Assembly: GCF_021728295.1 (NCBI RefSeq)
Contig: NZ_JAKJXE010000012.1
Span: forward strand, 95,689-159,688
Reading direction: 5' to 3'
DNA: 64,000 bases
DNA from: Pseudomonas petrae
GTDB taxonomy: Bacteria > Pseudomonadota > Gammaproteobacteria > Pseudomonadales > Pseudomonadaceae
The notes below the pieces were generated by a model. It did no database searches. It saw only the letters and a program-made list of their open reading frames with translations, and had not been told where the DNA came from. Each line of letters opens with the position of its first letter. Position 1 is the first letter of the stretch. Position numbers and translations under genes: made by a program. This document shows positions 33,159 to 41,383 of this stretch, piece after piece.

Positions 33159-35765
33159 ATGCACGAACTCTACCAGCCCCGCGAAATCGAAGCCGCCGCC
33201 CAGACCTTTTGGGACGAGCAAAAGTCTTTTGAAGTCAGTGAACAGCCAGGCAAGGACACCTTCTACTGCCTGTCGATGTTCCCTTACCCCAGCGGCAAGC
33301 TACACATGGGTCACGTGCGCAACTACACCATCGGCGACGTGATCGCCCGCTATCAGCGCATGCAAGGCAAAAACGTGCTGCAGCCGATGGGCTGGGATGC
33401 GTTCGGCATGCCGGCGGAAAACGCCGCGATGAAGAACAACGTCGCCCCCGCCAAGTGGACCTACGAAAACATCGCCTACATGAAGAACCAGCTCAAGAGC
33501 CTGGGTCTGGCGATCGACTGGTCCCGCGAGATCACCACCTGCAAACCCGATTACTACCGCTGGGAACAATGGCTGTTCACTCGCCTGTTCGAAAAAGGCG
33601 TGATCTACCGCAAGAACGGCACCGTGAACTGGGACCCGGTCGACCAGACCGTCCTGGCCAACGAACAAGTCATCGACGGGCGCGGCTGGCGTTCGGGCGC
33701 GGTGATCGAAAAACGCGAAATCCCGATGTACTACTTCAAGATCACTGCTTACGCGGATGAGCTGCTGGAGAGCCTCGACGAGTTGCCGGGCTGGCCAGAA
33801 CAGGTCAAGACCATGCAGCGCAACTGGATCGGCAAATCCCGTGGCATGGAAGTCCAGTTCCCGTACGACCAGGCGTCCATCGGCGAAGCCGGCACCCTGA
33901 AAGTCTTCACCACCCGCCCCGACACCCTGATGGGCGCAACTTATGTGGCCGTTGCCGCCGAGCACCCGCTGGCGACCCTGGCTGCGCAGAATAATCCCGA
34001 GCTGCAAGCGTTCATTAACGAATGCAAAAGCGGCAGCGTTGCCGAAGCCGACGTCGCCACCCAAGAAAAGAAAGGCCTGCCGACCTCGCTGTTCGTCGAG
34101 CACCCGCTGACCGGCGAGAAGCTGCCGGTGTGGGTCGCCAACTACGTGCTGATGCATTACGGCGACGGCGCGGTCATGGCCGTTCCTGCCCACGACGAAC
34201 GTGATTTCGAGTTCGCGACCAAGTACAGCCTGCCGATCAAGCCGGTGGTGCGCACCAGCGCGGGCGACGAAACGCCTGCGCCCTGGCAGGACGCATACGG
34301 CGAACACGGTCAGCTGATCAACTCCGGCGAGTTCGACGGGCTGGACTTCGCGGGTGCTTTCGATGCCATCGAAGCTGCGCTGCTCAAGAAAGAACTTGGC
34401 AAGTCACGTACCCAGTTCCGCCTGCGCGACTGGGGCATCAGCCGTCAGCGCTACTGGGGCTGCCCGATCCCGATCATTCACTGCGACACGTGCGGCGACG
34501 TGCCTGTCCCGGAAGATCAACTGCCGGTCAAGTTGCCTGAAAACGTGGTACCGGATGGCGCGGGCTCACCGCTGGCGCGCATGCCCGAGTTCTACGAGTG
34601 CAGCTGCCCGACCTGCGGCGCGCCGGCCAAGCGCGAAACCGACACCATGGACACCTTCGTCGAGTCGTCGTGGTATTTCGCCCGCTACGCCTCGCCTCAT
34701 TACGAAGGCGGCATGGTCGACCCGAAGGCCGCGAATCACTGGCTGCCGGTTGATCAGTACATCGGCGGTATCGAACACGCGATTCTGCACCTGCTGTACG
34801 CGCGCTTCTTCCACAAGCTGATGCGCGACGAAGGCCTGGTCAGCTCCAACGAGCCGTTCAAGAATCTGTTGACCCAGGGCATGGTCGTGGCCGAGACGTT
34901 CTATCGTCTGGAAGCCAACGGCAGCAAGACCTGGTTCAACCCGGCTGACGTCGAGTTCGAACGCGACAGCAAGGCCAAGATCATCGGCGCCAGACTGATT
35001 GCCGATGGCCAGCCGGTTGAAATCGGCGGCATCGAAAAGATGGCGAAATCCAAGAACAACGGCGTCGATCCTCAGTCGATGATCGACCAGTACGGCGCAG
35101 ACACCTGCCGCCTGTTCATGATGTTCGCCTCCCCGCCTGACATGAGCCTGGAATGGTCTGACTCCGGCGTGGAAGGTTCGCACCGCTTCCTCAAGCGCGT
35201 CTGGCGTCTGGCTCAGGCTCACGTGACGGCGGGCGCTGCAAGCGCACTCGACAAAACCGCGCTGAGCGACGACCAGAAGGCTATTCGCCGCTCGATTCAC
35301 CTGGCCATCAAGCAGGCCGGTCAGGACGTTGGGCAGCATCACAAATTCAATACCGCCATCGCGCAAGTGATGACGCTGATGAACGTGCTGGAAAAGGCAC
35401 CGCAGGTTTCGGCTCAGGACCGCGCGCTGTTGCAGGAAGGTGTGGAGACTGTCGCGCTGCTGCTGGCGCCGATCACCCCGCACATCAGCCACGAGCTGTG
35501 GGCTGCGCTGGGCCACTCCGGTCCGATCATCGACGCCGGCTGGCCTGTGGTCGATGACTCGGCACTGGTGCAGGACACGTTGCAGCTGGTGATTCAGGTC
35601 AACGGCAAGCTGCGTGGCCATATCGAGATGCCGGCCAGCGCCACCCGCGAGGAAGTCGAGGCTGCCGCACGGATCAACGAAAACGTCCTGCGCTTCATCG
35701 ACGGCCTGACGATCCGCAAAGTGATCGTGGTGCCGGGCAAACTGGTTAACATCGTCGCCAGCTGA
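33159..35765 (+). CDS. leuS: Leucyl-tRNA synthetase
   Basis: This 868-residue class I synthetase has its HIGH motif as HMGH (residues 49-52, in PYPSGKLHMGHVRNYT) and its KMSKS motif as KMAKS. The CP1 editing domain contains TTRPDTLMGATYVAVA and AVPAHDERDFEF. Cysteine pairs (CDTCGDVPVP, CSCPTCGAPA) mark the zinc region. I chose the ATG at 33159 to give the family length and start (MHELYQPREIEAAAQ). lptE follows after 85 bp. Confidence 0.96.
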   Translation: MHELYQPREIEAAAQTFWDEQKSFEVSEQPGKDTFYCLSMFPYPSGKLHMGHVRNYTIGDVIARYQRMQGKNVLQPMGWDAFGMPAENAAMKNNVAPAKWTYENIAYMKNQLKSLGLAIDWSREITTCKPDYYRWEQWLFTRLFEKGVIYRKNGTVNWDPVDQTVLANEQVIDGRGWRSGAVIEKREIPMYYFKITAYADELLESLDELPGWPEQVKTMQRNWIGKSRGMEVQFPYDQASIGEAGTLKVFTTRPDTLMGATYVAVAAEHPLATLAAQNNPELQAFINECKSGSVAEADVATQEKKGLPTSLFVEHPLTGEKLPVWVANYVLMHYGDGAVMAVPAHDERDFEFATKYSLPIKPVVRTSAGDETPAPWQDAYGEHGQLINSGEFDGLDFAGAFDAIEAALLKKELGKSRTQFRLRDWGISRQRYWGCPIPIIHCDTCGDVPVPEDQLPVKLPENVVPDGAGSPLARMPEFYECSCPTCGAPAKRETDTMDTFVESSWYFARYASPHYEGGMVDPKAANHWLPVDQYIGGIEHAILHLLYARFFHKLMRDEGLVSSNEPFKNLLTQGMVVAETFYRLEANGSKTWFNPADVEFERDSKAKIIGARLIADGQPVEIGGIEKMAKSKNNGVDPQSMIDQYGADTCRLFMMFASPPDMSLEWSDSGVEGSHRFLKRVWRLAQAHVTAGAASALDKTALSDDQKAIRRSIHLAIKQAGQDVGQHHKFNTAIAQVMTLMNVLEKAPQVSAQDRALLQEGVETVALLLAPITPHISHELWAALGHSGPIIDAGWPVVDDSALVQDTLQLVIQVNGKLRGHIEMPASATREEVEAAARINENVLRFIDGLTIRKVIVVPGKLVNIVAS

Positions 35766-35805
35766 CGCAATCGGGCGCGTGCCAGCAGGCGCCGCATACA
35801 TTTCA

Positions 35806-35827
35806 AGAACCCGGGATGCCGGGTTCT
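35806..35827 (+). terminator. Hairpin between leuS and lptE
   Basis: A perfect 9-bp stem AGAACCCGG/CCGGGTTCT with a GATG loop lies 41 bp after the leuS stop and 24 bp before lptE. No T tract follows, so it may attenuate or stabilise rather than fully terminate. Confidence 0.35.
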
Positions 35828-35850
35828 AACGGATTCAAGGGAGCAACAAG

Positions 35851-36456
35851 ATGATCAAACGCAATCTGCTGGTAATGGGACTCGCGGTTCTGCTGAGCGC
35901 CTGCGGTTTCCAGCTGCGCGGCACCGGCACCAACGCCCTGTCGATCAAGGAACTGGACGTGAGCGCGCGCGACGCTTACGGCGACGTCGTCACCCAGCTG
36001 CGTCAGACCCTGACCAGCAGTGGCGTGCACGTCTACACCGGCGCTCAGTACAAGCTGTTTATCGCCCGTGAAGACGAGACCCAGCGCACGGCGAGCTACG
36101 CCGGTTCCGGCCGTTCCGCCGAATACGAGCTGACCACCGTACTGAAATACGAAATCCACGGCAGCAAAGATGTTCTGCTGATCGATGACTCCGTTCAGTC
36201 GCAGAAGGTGTTTGTCCATGACGGCAACAACCTGATCGGCTCTGACCAGGAAGCCGATCAGATCCGTAAGGAAATGCGCACTGACCTCGTGCAGAAAGTG
36301 CTGGCCCGTCTGCAGCAACTGACACCTCAGCGCCTTGACGAGCTGCAAGCCAAAGCCGACGCCGCTGCCCGCGCCCAGGCTGACGCCGAAGCCGCTGCTC
36401 AGCGCATTCGCGACGAGACGCCACAACAGTCGCCTATCGAAATCCCGTCCAAGTGA
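35851..36456 (+). CDS. lptE: LPS-assembly lipoprotein LptE
   Basis: This 201-residue lipoprotein has lipobox LSAC (LLSACGFQLRGTG, cysteine about residue 18). It continues with the LptE core (ALSIKELDVSARDAYGDVVT and later RSAEYELTTVLKYEI). LptE plugs the LptD outer-membrane pore and is essential for LPS insertion. The C-terminus is a long charged A/Q-rich helix (about 155-200). AAGGGAGCAACAAG precedes the ATG. It lies between leuS and holA, the conserved order. Confidence 0.93.
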   Translation: MIKRNLLVMGLAVLLSACGFQLRGTGTNALSIKELDVSARDAYGDVVTQLRQTLTSSGVHVYTGAQYKLFIAREDETQRTASYAGSGRSAEYELTTVLKYEIHGSKDVLLIDDSVQSQKVFVHDGNNLIGSDQEADQIRKEMRTDLVQKVLARLQQLTPQRLDELQAKADAAARAQADAEAAAQRIRDETPQQSPIEIPSK

Positions 36457-36460
36457 CGGC

Positions 36461-36490
36461 ATCGGGGCCGGTTCGCCGGCCCTGATCTTT
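36461..36490 (+). terminator. Intrinsic terminator or attenuator between lptE and holA
   Basis: An 11-bp stem (ATCGGGGCCGG with CCGGCCCTGAT, one G-T pair) closed by a TTCG tetraloop is followed by CTTTTCT. It lies 5 bp after the lptE stop and ends just before the holA start at 36499. Confidence 0.55.
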
Positions 36491-36498
36491 TCTGACCC

Positions 36499-37536
36499 AT
36501 GAAACTCGCCCCCGCCCAGCTTTCCAAACACCTGCAAGGCACGCTTGCGCCCGTCTACATCGTCAGCGGCGATGACCCGCTGCAGTGTCAGGAGGCGTGC
36601 GACGCCATCCGTGCGGCTGCACGCCAGCAAGGCTATGACGAACGCCAGGTGTTCAGTGCCGATTCAAGCTTCGACTGGGGCACCCTGCTTCAGGCGGGCG
36701 CGAGCATGTCGCTGTTCGCCGAGCGCCGGCTGCTGGAGTTGCGCCTGCCGTCCGGTAAACCCGGCGACAAGGGCGCCGCCGCGCTGCTTGAATACTGCGG
36801 CCGTCCCGCCGAAGACACGCTGCTGCTGATCAGCCTGCCCAAGCTCGACGGCTCGGCGCAGAAAACCAAATGGGGCAAGGCGCTGGTTGAAGAGCCACAA
36901 ACCCAGTTCGTGCAGATCTGGCCGGTGGATGCCAGCCAGTTGCCTCAATGGATTCGTCAGCGCCTGTCACAGGCCGGCCTCGCAGCAACGCCGGACGCCA
37001 TCGAACTGATCGCCGCGCGGGTGGAAGGCAACTTGCTGGCCGCTGCGCAGGAAATCGAAAAGCTCAAGCTGATGGCCGACGAAGGCCAGATCACGGTGGA
37101 GACCGTGCAGGCTGCGGTGGCCGACAGCGCGCGCTTCGACGTCTTTGGCCTGACCGACGCAATCCTCAATGGCGAAGCGGCCCATGCACTGCGAATGCTC
37201 GAAGGCCTGCGCGGCGAAGGCGTTGAGCCTCCGGTCATTCTCTGGGCGCTGTCCCGCGAGCTGCGTGTGCTGGCCAATCTGGCGTTGCAGTTCAGTCAGG
37301 GCATCCCGCTGGACAAAGCTTTCAGCCAGGCGCGCCCGCCCATCTGGGACAAGCGCAAACCGCTGATGAGCAAAGCCCTGCAACGCCACTCTGCGCGACG
37401 CTGGGGCCAGCTGTTGATGGACGCCCAACACATCGACGCGCAGATCAAAGGCCAGGCGCAGGGATCGGTCTGGAGCAGCCTGAGTCGACTGACGCTGCTG
37501 ATGGCGGGGCAACGGCTGGCGTTGCCGGCGGAATAA
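36499..37536 (+). CDS. holA: DNA polymerase III delta subunit
   Basis: This 345-residue clamp-loader subunit opens the beta clamp. Typical features are the N-terminal MKLAPAQLSKHLQGTLAPVYIVSGDDPLQ, SMSLFAERRLLELRLPSGKPG and the C-terminal collar region (about 215-340). Length matches the family. The start lies only 9 bp after the hairpin following lptE and has no strong ribosome site. Confidence 0.94.
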   Translation: MKLAPAQLSKHLQGTLAPVYIVSGDDPLQCQEACDAIRAAARQQGYDERQVFSADSSFDWGTLLQAGASMSLFAERRLLELRLPSGKPGDKGAAALLEYCGRPAEDTLLLISLPKLDGSAQKTKWGKALVEEPQTQFVQIWPVDASQLPQWIRQRLSQAGLAATPDAIELIAARVEGNLLAAAQEIEKLKLMADEGQITVETVQAAVADSARFDVFGLTDAILNGEAAHALRMLEGLRGEGVEPPVILWALSRELRVLANLALQFSQGIPLDKAFSQARPPIWDKRKPLMSKALQRHSARRWGQLLMDAQHIDAQIKGQAQGSVWSSLSRLTLLMAGQRLALPAE

Positions 37537-37564
37537 TCTGTAACGTTTCGATAGCTCAGGTTAA

Positions 37565-37593
37565 TTGGACAGCGGCGCCTAACTGGCAGAATA
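37565..37593 (+). promoter_or_regulatory. Probable promoter of arfA
   Basis: TTGGAC (37565-37570) and AGAATA (37588-37593) have the optimal 17-bp spacing, 39 bp upstream of the arfA ATG. Confidence 0.5.
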
Positions 37594-37631
37594 TCCCCGC
37601 TGCTGCGCCCCACCACTTGAGCGAGAACGCC

Positions 37632-37790
37632 ATGAGCAAAGCCAAAAAGCGGCCGAACAAGGCCAAATCCATCATCGCCCAGCCACTGTTCCGCAGCCGT
37701 CAGGAACAACCCGGCAAAGGCAAAGGCAGCTACCGCCGCGAAGCCTTCCAGTCTAAAAGCTGGGAGGCTTCTTCCGTTATGGCGGGTTGA
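37632..37790 (+). CDS. arfA: Alternative ribosome-rescue factor ArfA
   Basis: This 52-residue basic protein matches ArfA through its core PLFRSRQEQPGKGKGSYRRE followed by SWEASS. E. coli ArfA has [20 protein letters not shown] and NWEAS. ArfA binds stalled 70S ribosomes lacking a stop codon and recruits RF2, backing up tmRNA. The coding sequence contains a perfect 12-bp hairpin (37740-37771) spanning EAFQSKSWEAS codons. In E. coli a comparable structure makes the arfA mRNA non-stop, so ArfA accumulates only when trans-translation fails; the same control is inferred here. A 17-bp-spaced promoter precedes it. Confidence 0.85.
   Translation: MSKAKKRPNKAKSIIAQPLFRSRQEQPGKGKGSYRREAFQSKSWEASSVMAG
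37740..37771 (+). promoter_or_regulatory. Hairpin inside the arfA coding sequence (RNase III site or terminator)
   Basis: GAAGCCTTCCAG (37740-37751) pairs fully with CTGGGAGGCTTC (37760-37771), with one U-G pair and an 8-nt loop, UCUAAAAG. The 3' arm is followed by TTCCGTT, a poor U tract, so RNase III cleavage fits better than strong intrinsic termination. Either would remove the stop codon at 37788. Confidence 0.75.
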
Positions 37791-37876
37791 AAACTTCACG
37801 TTACTGACTGACGCCCCACCAACAGGGCCGGCATGTTAAGGTCTGCACCTTCCGGTTTAGCCCTGTGGACCCCAGA

Positions 37877-39214
37877 ATGCCCCCAAGCTTTCCCCGTCGC
37901 TGGCACCTTCGCCAGTTGATCGCCGCCTCCAGCCTCTTCGCGCTGGTCGCCTGTGCCGAGCAGCCTACCGCTGCCGTTGCCACCCCTCTCCAGTCCGCGC
38001 CCGCAGCGCAAGTTGTCAAGAACCTGCCCACTCCTTCAGGCGCCGTTGCGCAACCTGACGACGGCAACTTTGAAATCCAGCCTGCGATGAGCTTCAGCGA
38101 GTGGCAGAGCCAGTTTCGCGCTCTGGCGCTGAATGCGGGTGTGCGCCCGGAGGTGTTCGATAACGCGTTTGCCGGCGTCACGCCGGACATGAGCGTGGTC
38201 AAGGCCGATCGCAGCCAGCCGGAATTCAGCCGCCCTGTGTGGGAATACCTCGATGGCGCCATGTCGGCCGTGCGCGTGCGCAAGGGTCAGGCCCTTTTGA
38301 ATGAATACGCCGACGCGCTGAGCGCCATCGAGCAGCGTTATGGCGTCGATCGCCAGGCACTGATCGCCGTGTGGGGCATGGAGAGTAGCTTCGGCCAGTT
38401 CCAGGGCACTCAGTCAGTGATTCGCTCACTGGCAACGCTCGCCTATGAAGGCCGCCGTCCGCAGTTTGCCCAGGACCAGCTAATCGCCGCGCTGCAGATC
38501 ATTCAGCACGGCGATATCGATGCCCCGAGCATGCTGGGCTCGTGGGCCGGCGCCATGGGACAGACGCAGTTCATACCGACGACCTACAACACCCACGCGG
38601 TGGATTTCGACGGCGACGGTCGCCGTGATATCTGGAACTCCCCCACCGACGCCCTCGCCTCCACCGCGCATTACCTGCAAAGCTCGGGCTGGCAGAAAGG
38701 CCAGCCGTGGGGTTTTGAAGTGCAACTGGCTCAGGGTTTCGACTACGCGCTGGCGGACGCATCAACCCGCAAATCCATTAGCGAATGGCAACAGCTGGGG
38801 CTGAAACTGCCGAACGGTTCTGCGCTGCCGGCCAACTTGCTGCAACAGCAGGCAGCCTTGCTGCTGCCCGCAGGCTACAAAGGCCCGGCCTTTCTGGTGA
38901 TGGACAACTTCCGCGCCATCCTGAAGTACAACAACTCGTCGTCCTATGCGATGGCCATCGGTTTGCTGTCCGAGCGATTCAGTGGCGGCGGTTATGTGCA
39001 GGGCAGCTGGCCGCGCGGCGATCGTCCGCTGAGCCGCACCGAGCGTATCGAACTGCAGACGCTGCTATCTGCCCGACAGTACGACGCAGGCGCCCCGGAC
39101 GGGATCATCGGCGCCAATACGCGTAAAGCGATTCGCAGCGCACAGCAATCCTTTGGCTGGCCGGCGGACGGATATCCGACGCAGGAATTGCTGGAGCAAC
39201 TGCGCAAGCCGTAA
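37877..39214 (+). CDS. MltB-family lytic murein transglycosylase with C-terminal peptidoglycan-binding domain
   Basis: This 445-residue protein has a lipoprotein-type signal (LFALVACAEQ, cysteine near residue 26). The SLT_2 catalytic domain (about 75-360) has the catalytic Glu in VWGMESSFGQFQG and the motif GSWAGAMGQTQFIPTTYN. A C-terminal PG_binding_1 domain spans about 380-440 (LQTLLSARQYDAGAPDGIIG). It cleaves murein to 1,6-anhydro products. Its place after holA corresponds to a second MltB paralogue of P. aeruginosa (SltB3 by memory). I use the ATG at 37877; a GTG at 37865 is possible. Confidence 0.88.
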   Translation: MPPSFPRRWHLRQLIAASSLFALVACAEQPTAAVATPLQSAPAAQVVKNLPTPSGAVAQPDDGNFEIQPAMSFSEWQSQFRALALNAGVRPEVFDNAFAGVTPDMSVVKADRSQPEFSRPVWEYLDGAMSAVRVRKGQALLNEYADALSAIEQRYGVDRQALIAVWGMESSFGQFQGTQSVIRSLATLAYEGRRPQFAQDQLIAALQIIQHGDIDAPSMLGSWAGAMGQTQFIPTTYNTHAVDFDGDGRRDIWNSPTDALASTAHYLQSSGWQKGQPWGFEVQLAQGFDYALADASTRKSISEWQQLGLKLPNGSALPANLLQQQAALLLPAGYKGPAFLVMDNFRAILKYNNSSSYAMAIGLLSERFSGGGYVQGSWPRGDRPLSRTERIELQTLLSARQYDAGAPDGIIGANTRKAIRSAQQSFGWPADGYPTQELLEQLRKP

Positions 39215-39240
39215 CTGCGCAGACCTGAACGAGAGGCAAA

Positions 39241-39274
39241 AAAACGGGCCGGATATTTCTATCCGGCCCGTTTT
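39241..39274. terminator. Bidirectional intrinsic terminator between the transglycosylase gene and lipA
   Basis: A perfect 15-bp stem AAAACGGGCCGGATA/TATCCGGCCCGTTTT with a TTTC loop lies between convergent genes. A and T tracts on both sides serve both strands. Confidence 0.9.
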
Positions 39275-39299
39275 GCTTTCTGCATCAACGACGCTGTGA

Positions 39300-40361
39300 T
39301 CAACCCGCCGTGAGCAGCGACTTGACCAGCTTGGCTTGCTCGTCCGCGTGGTACGAGGAACGGACCAGCGGGCCGGAGGCGACGTTCTTGAAGCCCATCT
39401 TGTAACCTTCTTCGGCGAACCAGTCGAAGACGTCCGGGTGCACGAAGCGCTGCACCGGCAAATGGTTGCGCGACGGTTGCAGGTACTGACCCAGGGTCAG
39501 CATGTCGATGTCGTGCTCGCGCATGCGCTGCATGACTTCGATGACTTCTTCGTCGGTCTCGCCCAGCCCCAGCATCAGCCCGGATTTGGTCGGCACGTGG
39601 GGGAGCATTTCCTTAAAACGCTTGAGCAAGGTCAGCGACCACTGGTAATCCGAACCCGGGCGCGCGGCCTTGTACAGGCGCGGCACGGTTTCCAGGTTGT
39701 GGTTGAAGACGTCTGGTGGCGTCGCGGCGGTGATTTCCAGCGCGATGTCCATGCGGCCACGGTAATCCGGGACCAGAGTTTCCAGCTGCACATTCGGCGA
39801 CAGCAAGCGGATCTCGCGGATGCAATCGGCAAAATGCTGTGCACCGCCGTCACGCAGGTCGTCACGGTCTACGGAAGTGATCACGACGTACTTGAGTTTC
39901 AAGTCAGCGATGGCGACGGCGAGGTTCTTCGGCTCGTCGGTGTCCAGCGCTTTCGGCCGGCCATGGCCGACGTCGCAGAACGGGCAGCGACGGGTGCAGA
40001 TGTCACCCATGATCATGAAGGTCGCGGTGCCGCCAGAGAAACACTCGCCCAGGTTCGGGCAAGACGCCTCTTCGCACACGCTGTGCAGCTTGTGCTTACG
40101 CAGCAGCGCTTTGATGCGGTCGACTTCCGGCGAGACCGGGATGCGCACACGAATCCAGTCCGGCTTCTTCGGCAGATCGACCGTCGGAATGATCTTCACC
40201 GGGATGCGCGCGACTTTTTCCGCGCCGCGCAGCTTCACGCCGGCCTCCACTTTCGGACGGGCCACCCGCTCAGGCGTGGCCACGCTCACTGTCGGGATCA
40301 GGGTTTGAACGGCATTCTCTGTATTCACGACAGTGTCAGCTGCCTCATACGCAGTAGTCAT
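39300..40361 (-). CDS. lipA: Lipoyl synthase
   Basis: This 353-residue radical-SAM enzyme inserts two sulfurs into octanoyl-carrier domains. The auxiliary cluster cysteines lie in CEEASCPNLGECF, the radical-SAM motif is CTRRCPFCDVGHG, and the conserved C-terminal serine lies in LVRSSYHADE. The first 60 residues are a family-variable N-terminal extension. It starts 1 bp after the lipB stop, so the two are translationally linked. Confidence 0.96.
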   Translation of the reverse strand: MTTAYEAADTVVNTENAVQTLIPTVSVATPERVARPKVEAGVKLRGAEKVARIPVKIIPTVDLPKKPDWIRVRIPVSPEVDRIKALLRKHKLHSVCEEASCPNLGECFSGGTATFMIMGDICTRRCPFCDVGHGRPKALDTDEPKNLAVAIADLKLKYVVITSVDRDDLRDGGAQHFADCIREIRLLSPNVQLETLVPDYRGRMDIALEITAATPPDVFNHNLETVPRLYKAARPGSDYQWSLTLLKRFKEMLPHVPTKSGLMLGLGETDEEVIEVMQRMREHDIDMLTLGQYLQPSRNHLPVQRFVHPDVFDWFAEEGYKMGFKNVASGPLVRSSYHADEQAKLVKSLLTAG

Positions 40362-40362
40362 A

Positions 40363-41010
40363 TCAATCGATTCCGCCCGTTAGGGTCGTCTGCTCAGCGT
40401 AGTCGAGGTGGTTGACGAGCTGCGCACGCAGCCGGGCACTAACCTCGGCAAATTCAATCGGACCTGCCTGTTCGCGCAGCTGGGTCATCGCCAGCCCCGC
40501 ATACCCGCAGGGATTAATCCGTTTAAAAGGGTCCAGATCCATATCGACGTTCAACGCAAGGCCGTGAAACGAACAGCCGTTGCGGATGCGCAGCCCCAGC
40601 GAGGCAATCTTGGCGCCGTCGACGTAAACCCCCGGTGCATCAGGCTTGGCTGCGGCGTCTACGCCGTAACTGGCCAGCAGATCGATCAGGCTGCGCTCGA
40701 TCCGGGTGACCAGCTCGCGAACGCCAAAGCCCAGACGGCGCACGTCCAACAACAAATAAGCGACCAGTTGGCCGGGGCCATGATAAGTCACTTGGCCGCC
40801 GCGATCGACCTGCACCACCGGGATATCCCCCGGCAGCAACAAGTGCTCGGGCTTGCCGGACTGGCCCTGGGTGAAGACAGGCGGATGCTGCACAAGCCAG
40901 ACCTCATCGGCGGTTTCGCGGTCGCGACCGTCGGTGAAGCGTTTCATGGCCTGCCAGGTGGGCTCGTAGTCGGTCAGCCCGAGTTCACGAAAGCCCAGAA
41001 CCGCGCCCAT
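40363..41010 (-). CDS. lipB: Octanoyl-[ACP]:protein N-octanoyltransferase
   Basis: This 215-residue enzyme transfers octanoate from ACP to lipoyl domains. Motifs are VDRGGQVTYHGPGQLVAYLL, the catalytic Lys in DGAKIASLGLRIRNG and the Cys in INPCGYAGLAMTQL. The ATG at 41010 overlaps the ybeD stop as TGATG, indicating coupled translation. Confidence 0.95.
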   Translation of the reverse strand: MGAVLGFRELGLTDYEPTWQAMKRFTDGRDRETADEVWLVQHPPVFTQGQSGKPEHLLLPGDIPVVQVDRGGQVTYHGPGQLVAYLLLDVRRLGFGVRELVTRIERSLIDLLASYGVDAAAKPDAPGVYVDGAKIASLGLRIRNGCSFHGLALNVDMDLDPFKRINPCGYAGLAMTQLREQAGPIEFAEVSARLRAQLVNHLDYAEQTTLTGGID

Positions 41011-41285
41011 CACAGCACCATGTGCACGAAGCCGGTGGCCCGCAATTCGCTGTTGATGTCGTATAGCTGATCTTGCCCGGTGGCGATGATGTGCAACTGA
41101 ACGGTGGTGTATTTACCGTTGCTGCTCTGGCGCTCGGCCAGGGTTTTCATGTCGACGGTGGCGTGCTTCTCGAGAATCTCGATGACTCTGTCTTTGAAGC
41201 CCACACCCGTGTCGCCGATGATCTTGATGGGATAGTCGGCGCAGGGAAATTCGATTTTTGGCGCTTTTACTTCGGAATCTGTCAT
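41010..41285 (-). CDS. ybeD: YbeD/DUF493 family protein
   Basis: This 91-residue ACT-like protein matches YbeD (IEFPCADYPIKIIGDTG, ERQSSNGKYTTVQLHIIAT). It is uncharacterised, but its gene is almost always next to lipB, as here. It overlaps lipB by 3 bp. Confidence 0.9.
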   Translation of the reverse strand: MTDSEVKAPKIEFPCADYPIKIIGDTGVGFKDRVIEILEKHATVDMKTLAERQSSNGKYTTVQLHIIATGQDQLYDINSELRATGFVHMVL

Positions 41286-41320
41286 GGCAGTAACGGCCTC
41301 GTAAGCCGGAAAACGGACAG

Positions 41321-41347
41321 GCCCCCGGCGCGTTCGGCGACGGGGGC
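41321..41347 (-). terminator. Possible terminator between dacC and ybeD
   Basis: On the minus strand GCCCCCG pairs with CGGGGGC around a 13-nt loop, followed by CTGTCCGTTTTCC. The U tract is weak. Confidence 0.4.
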
Positions 41348-41383
41348 GTACGGAGCAACGGTCAGCTTTTGATCAATCGTTGA

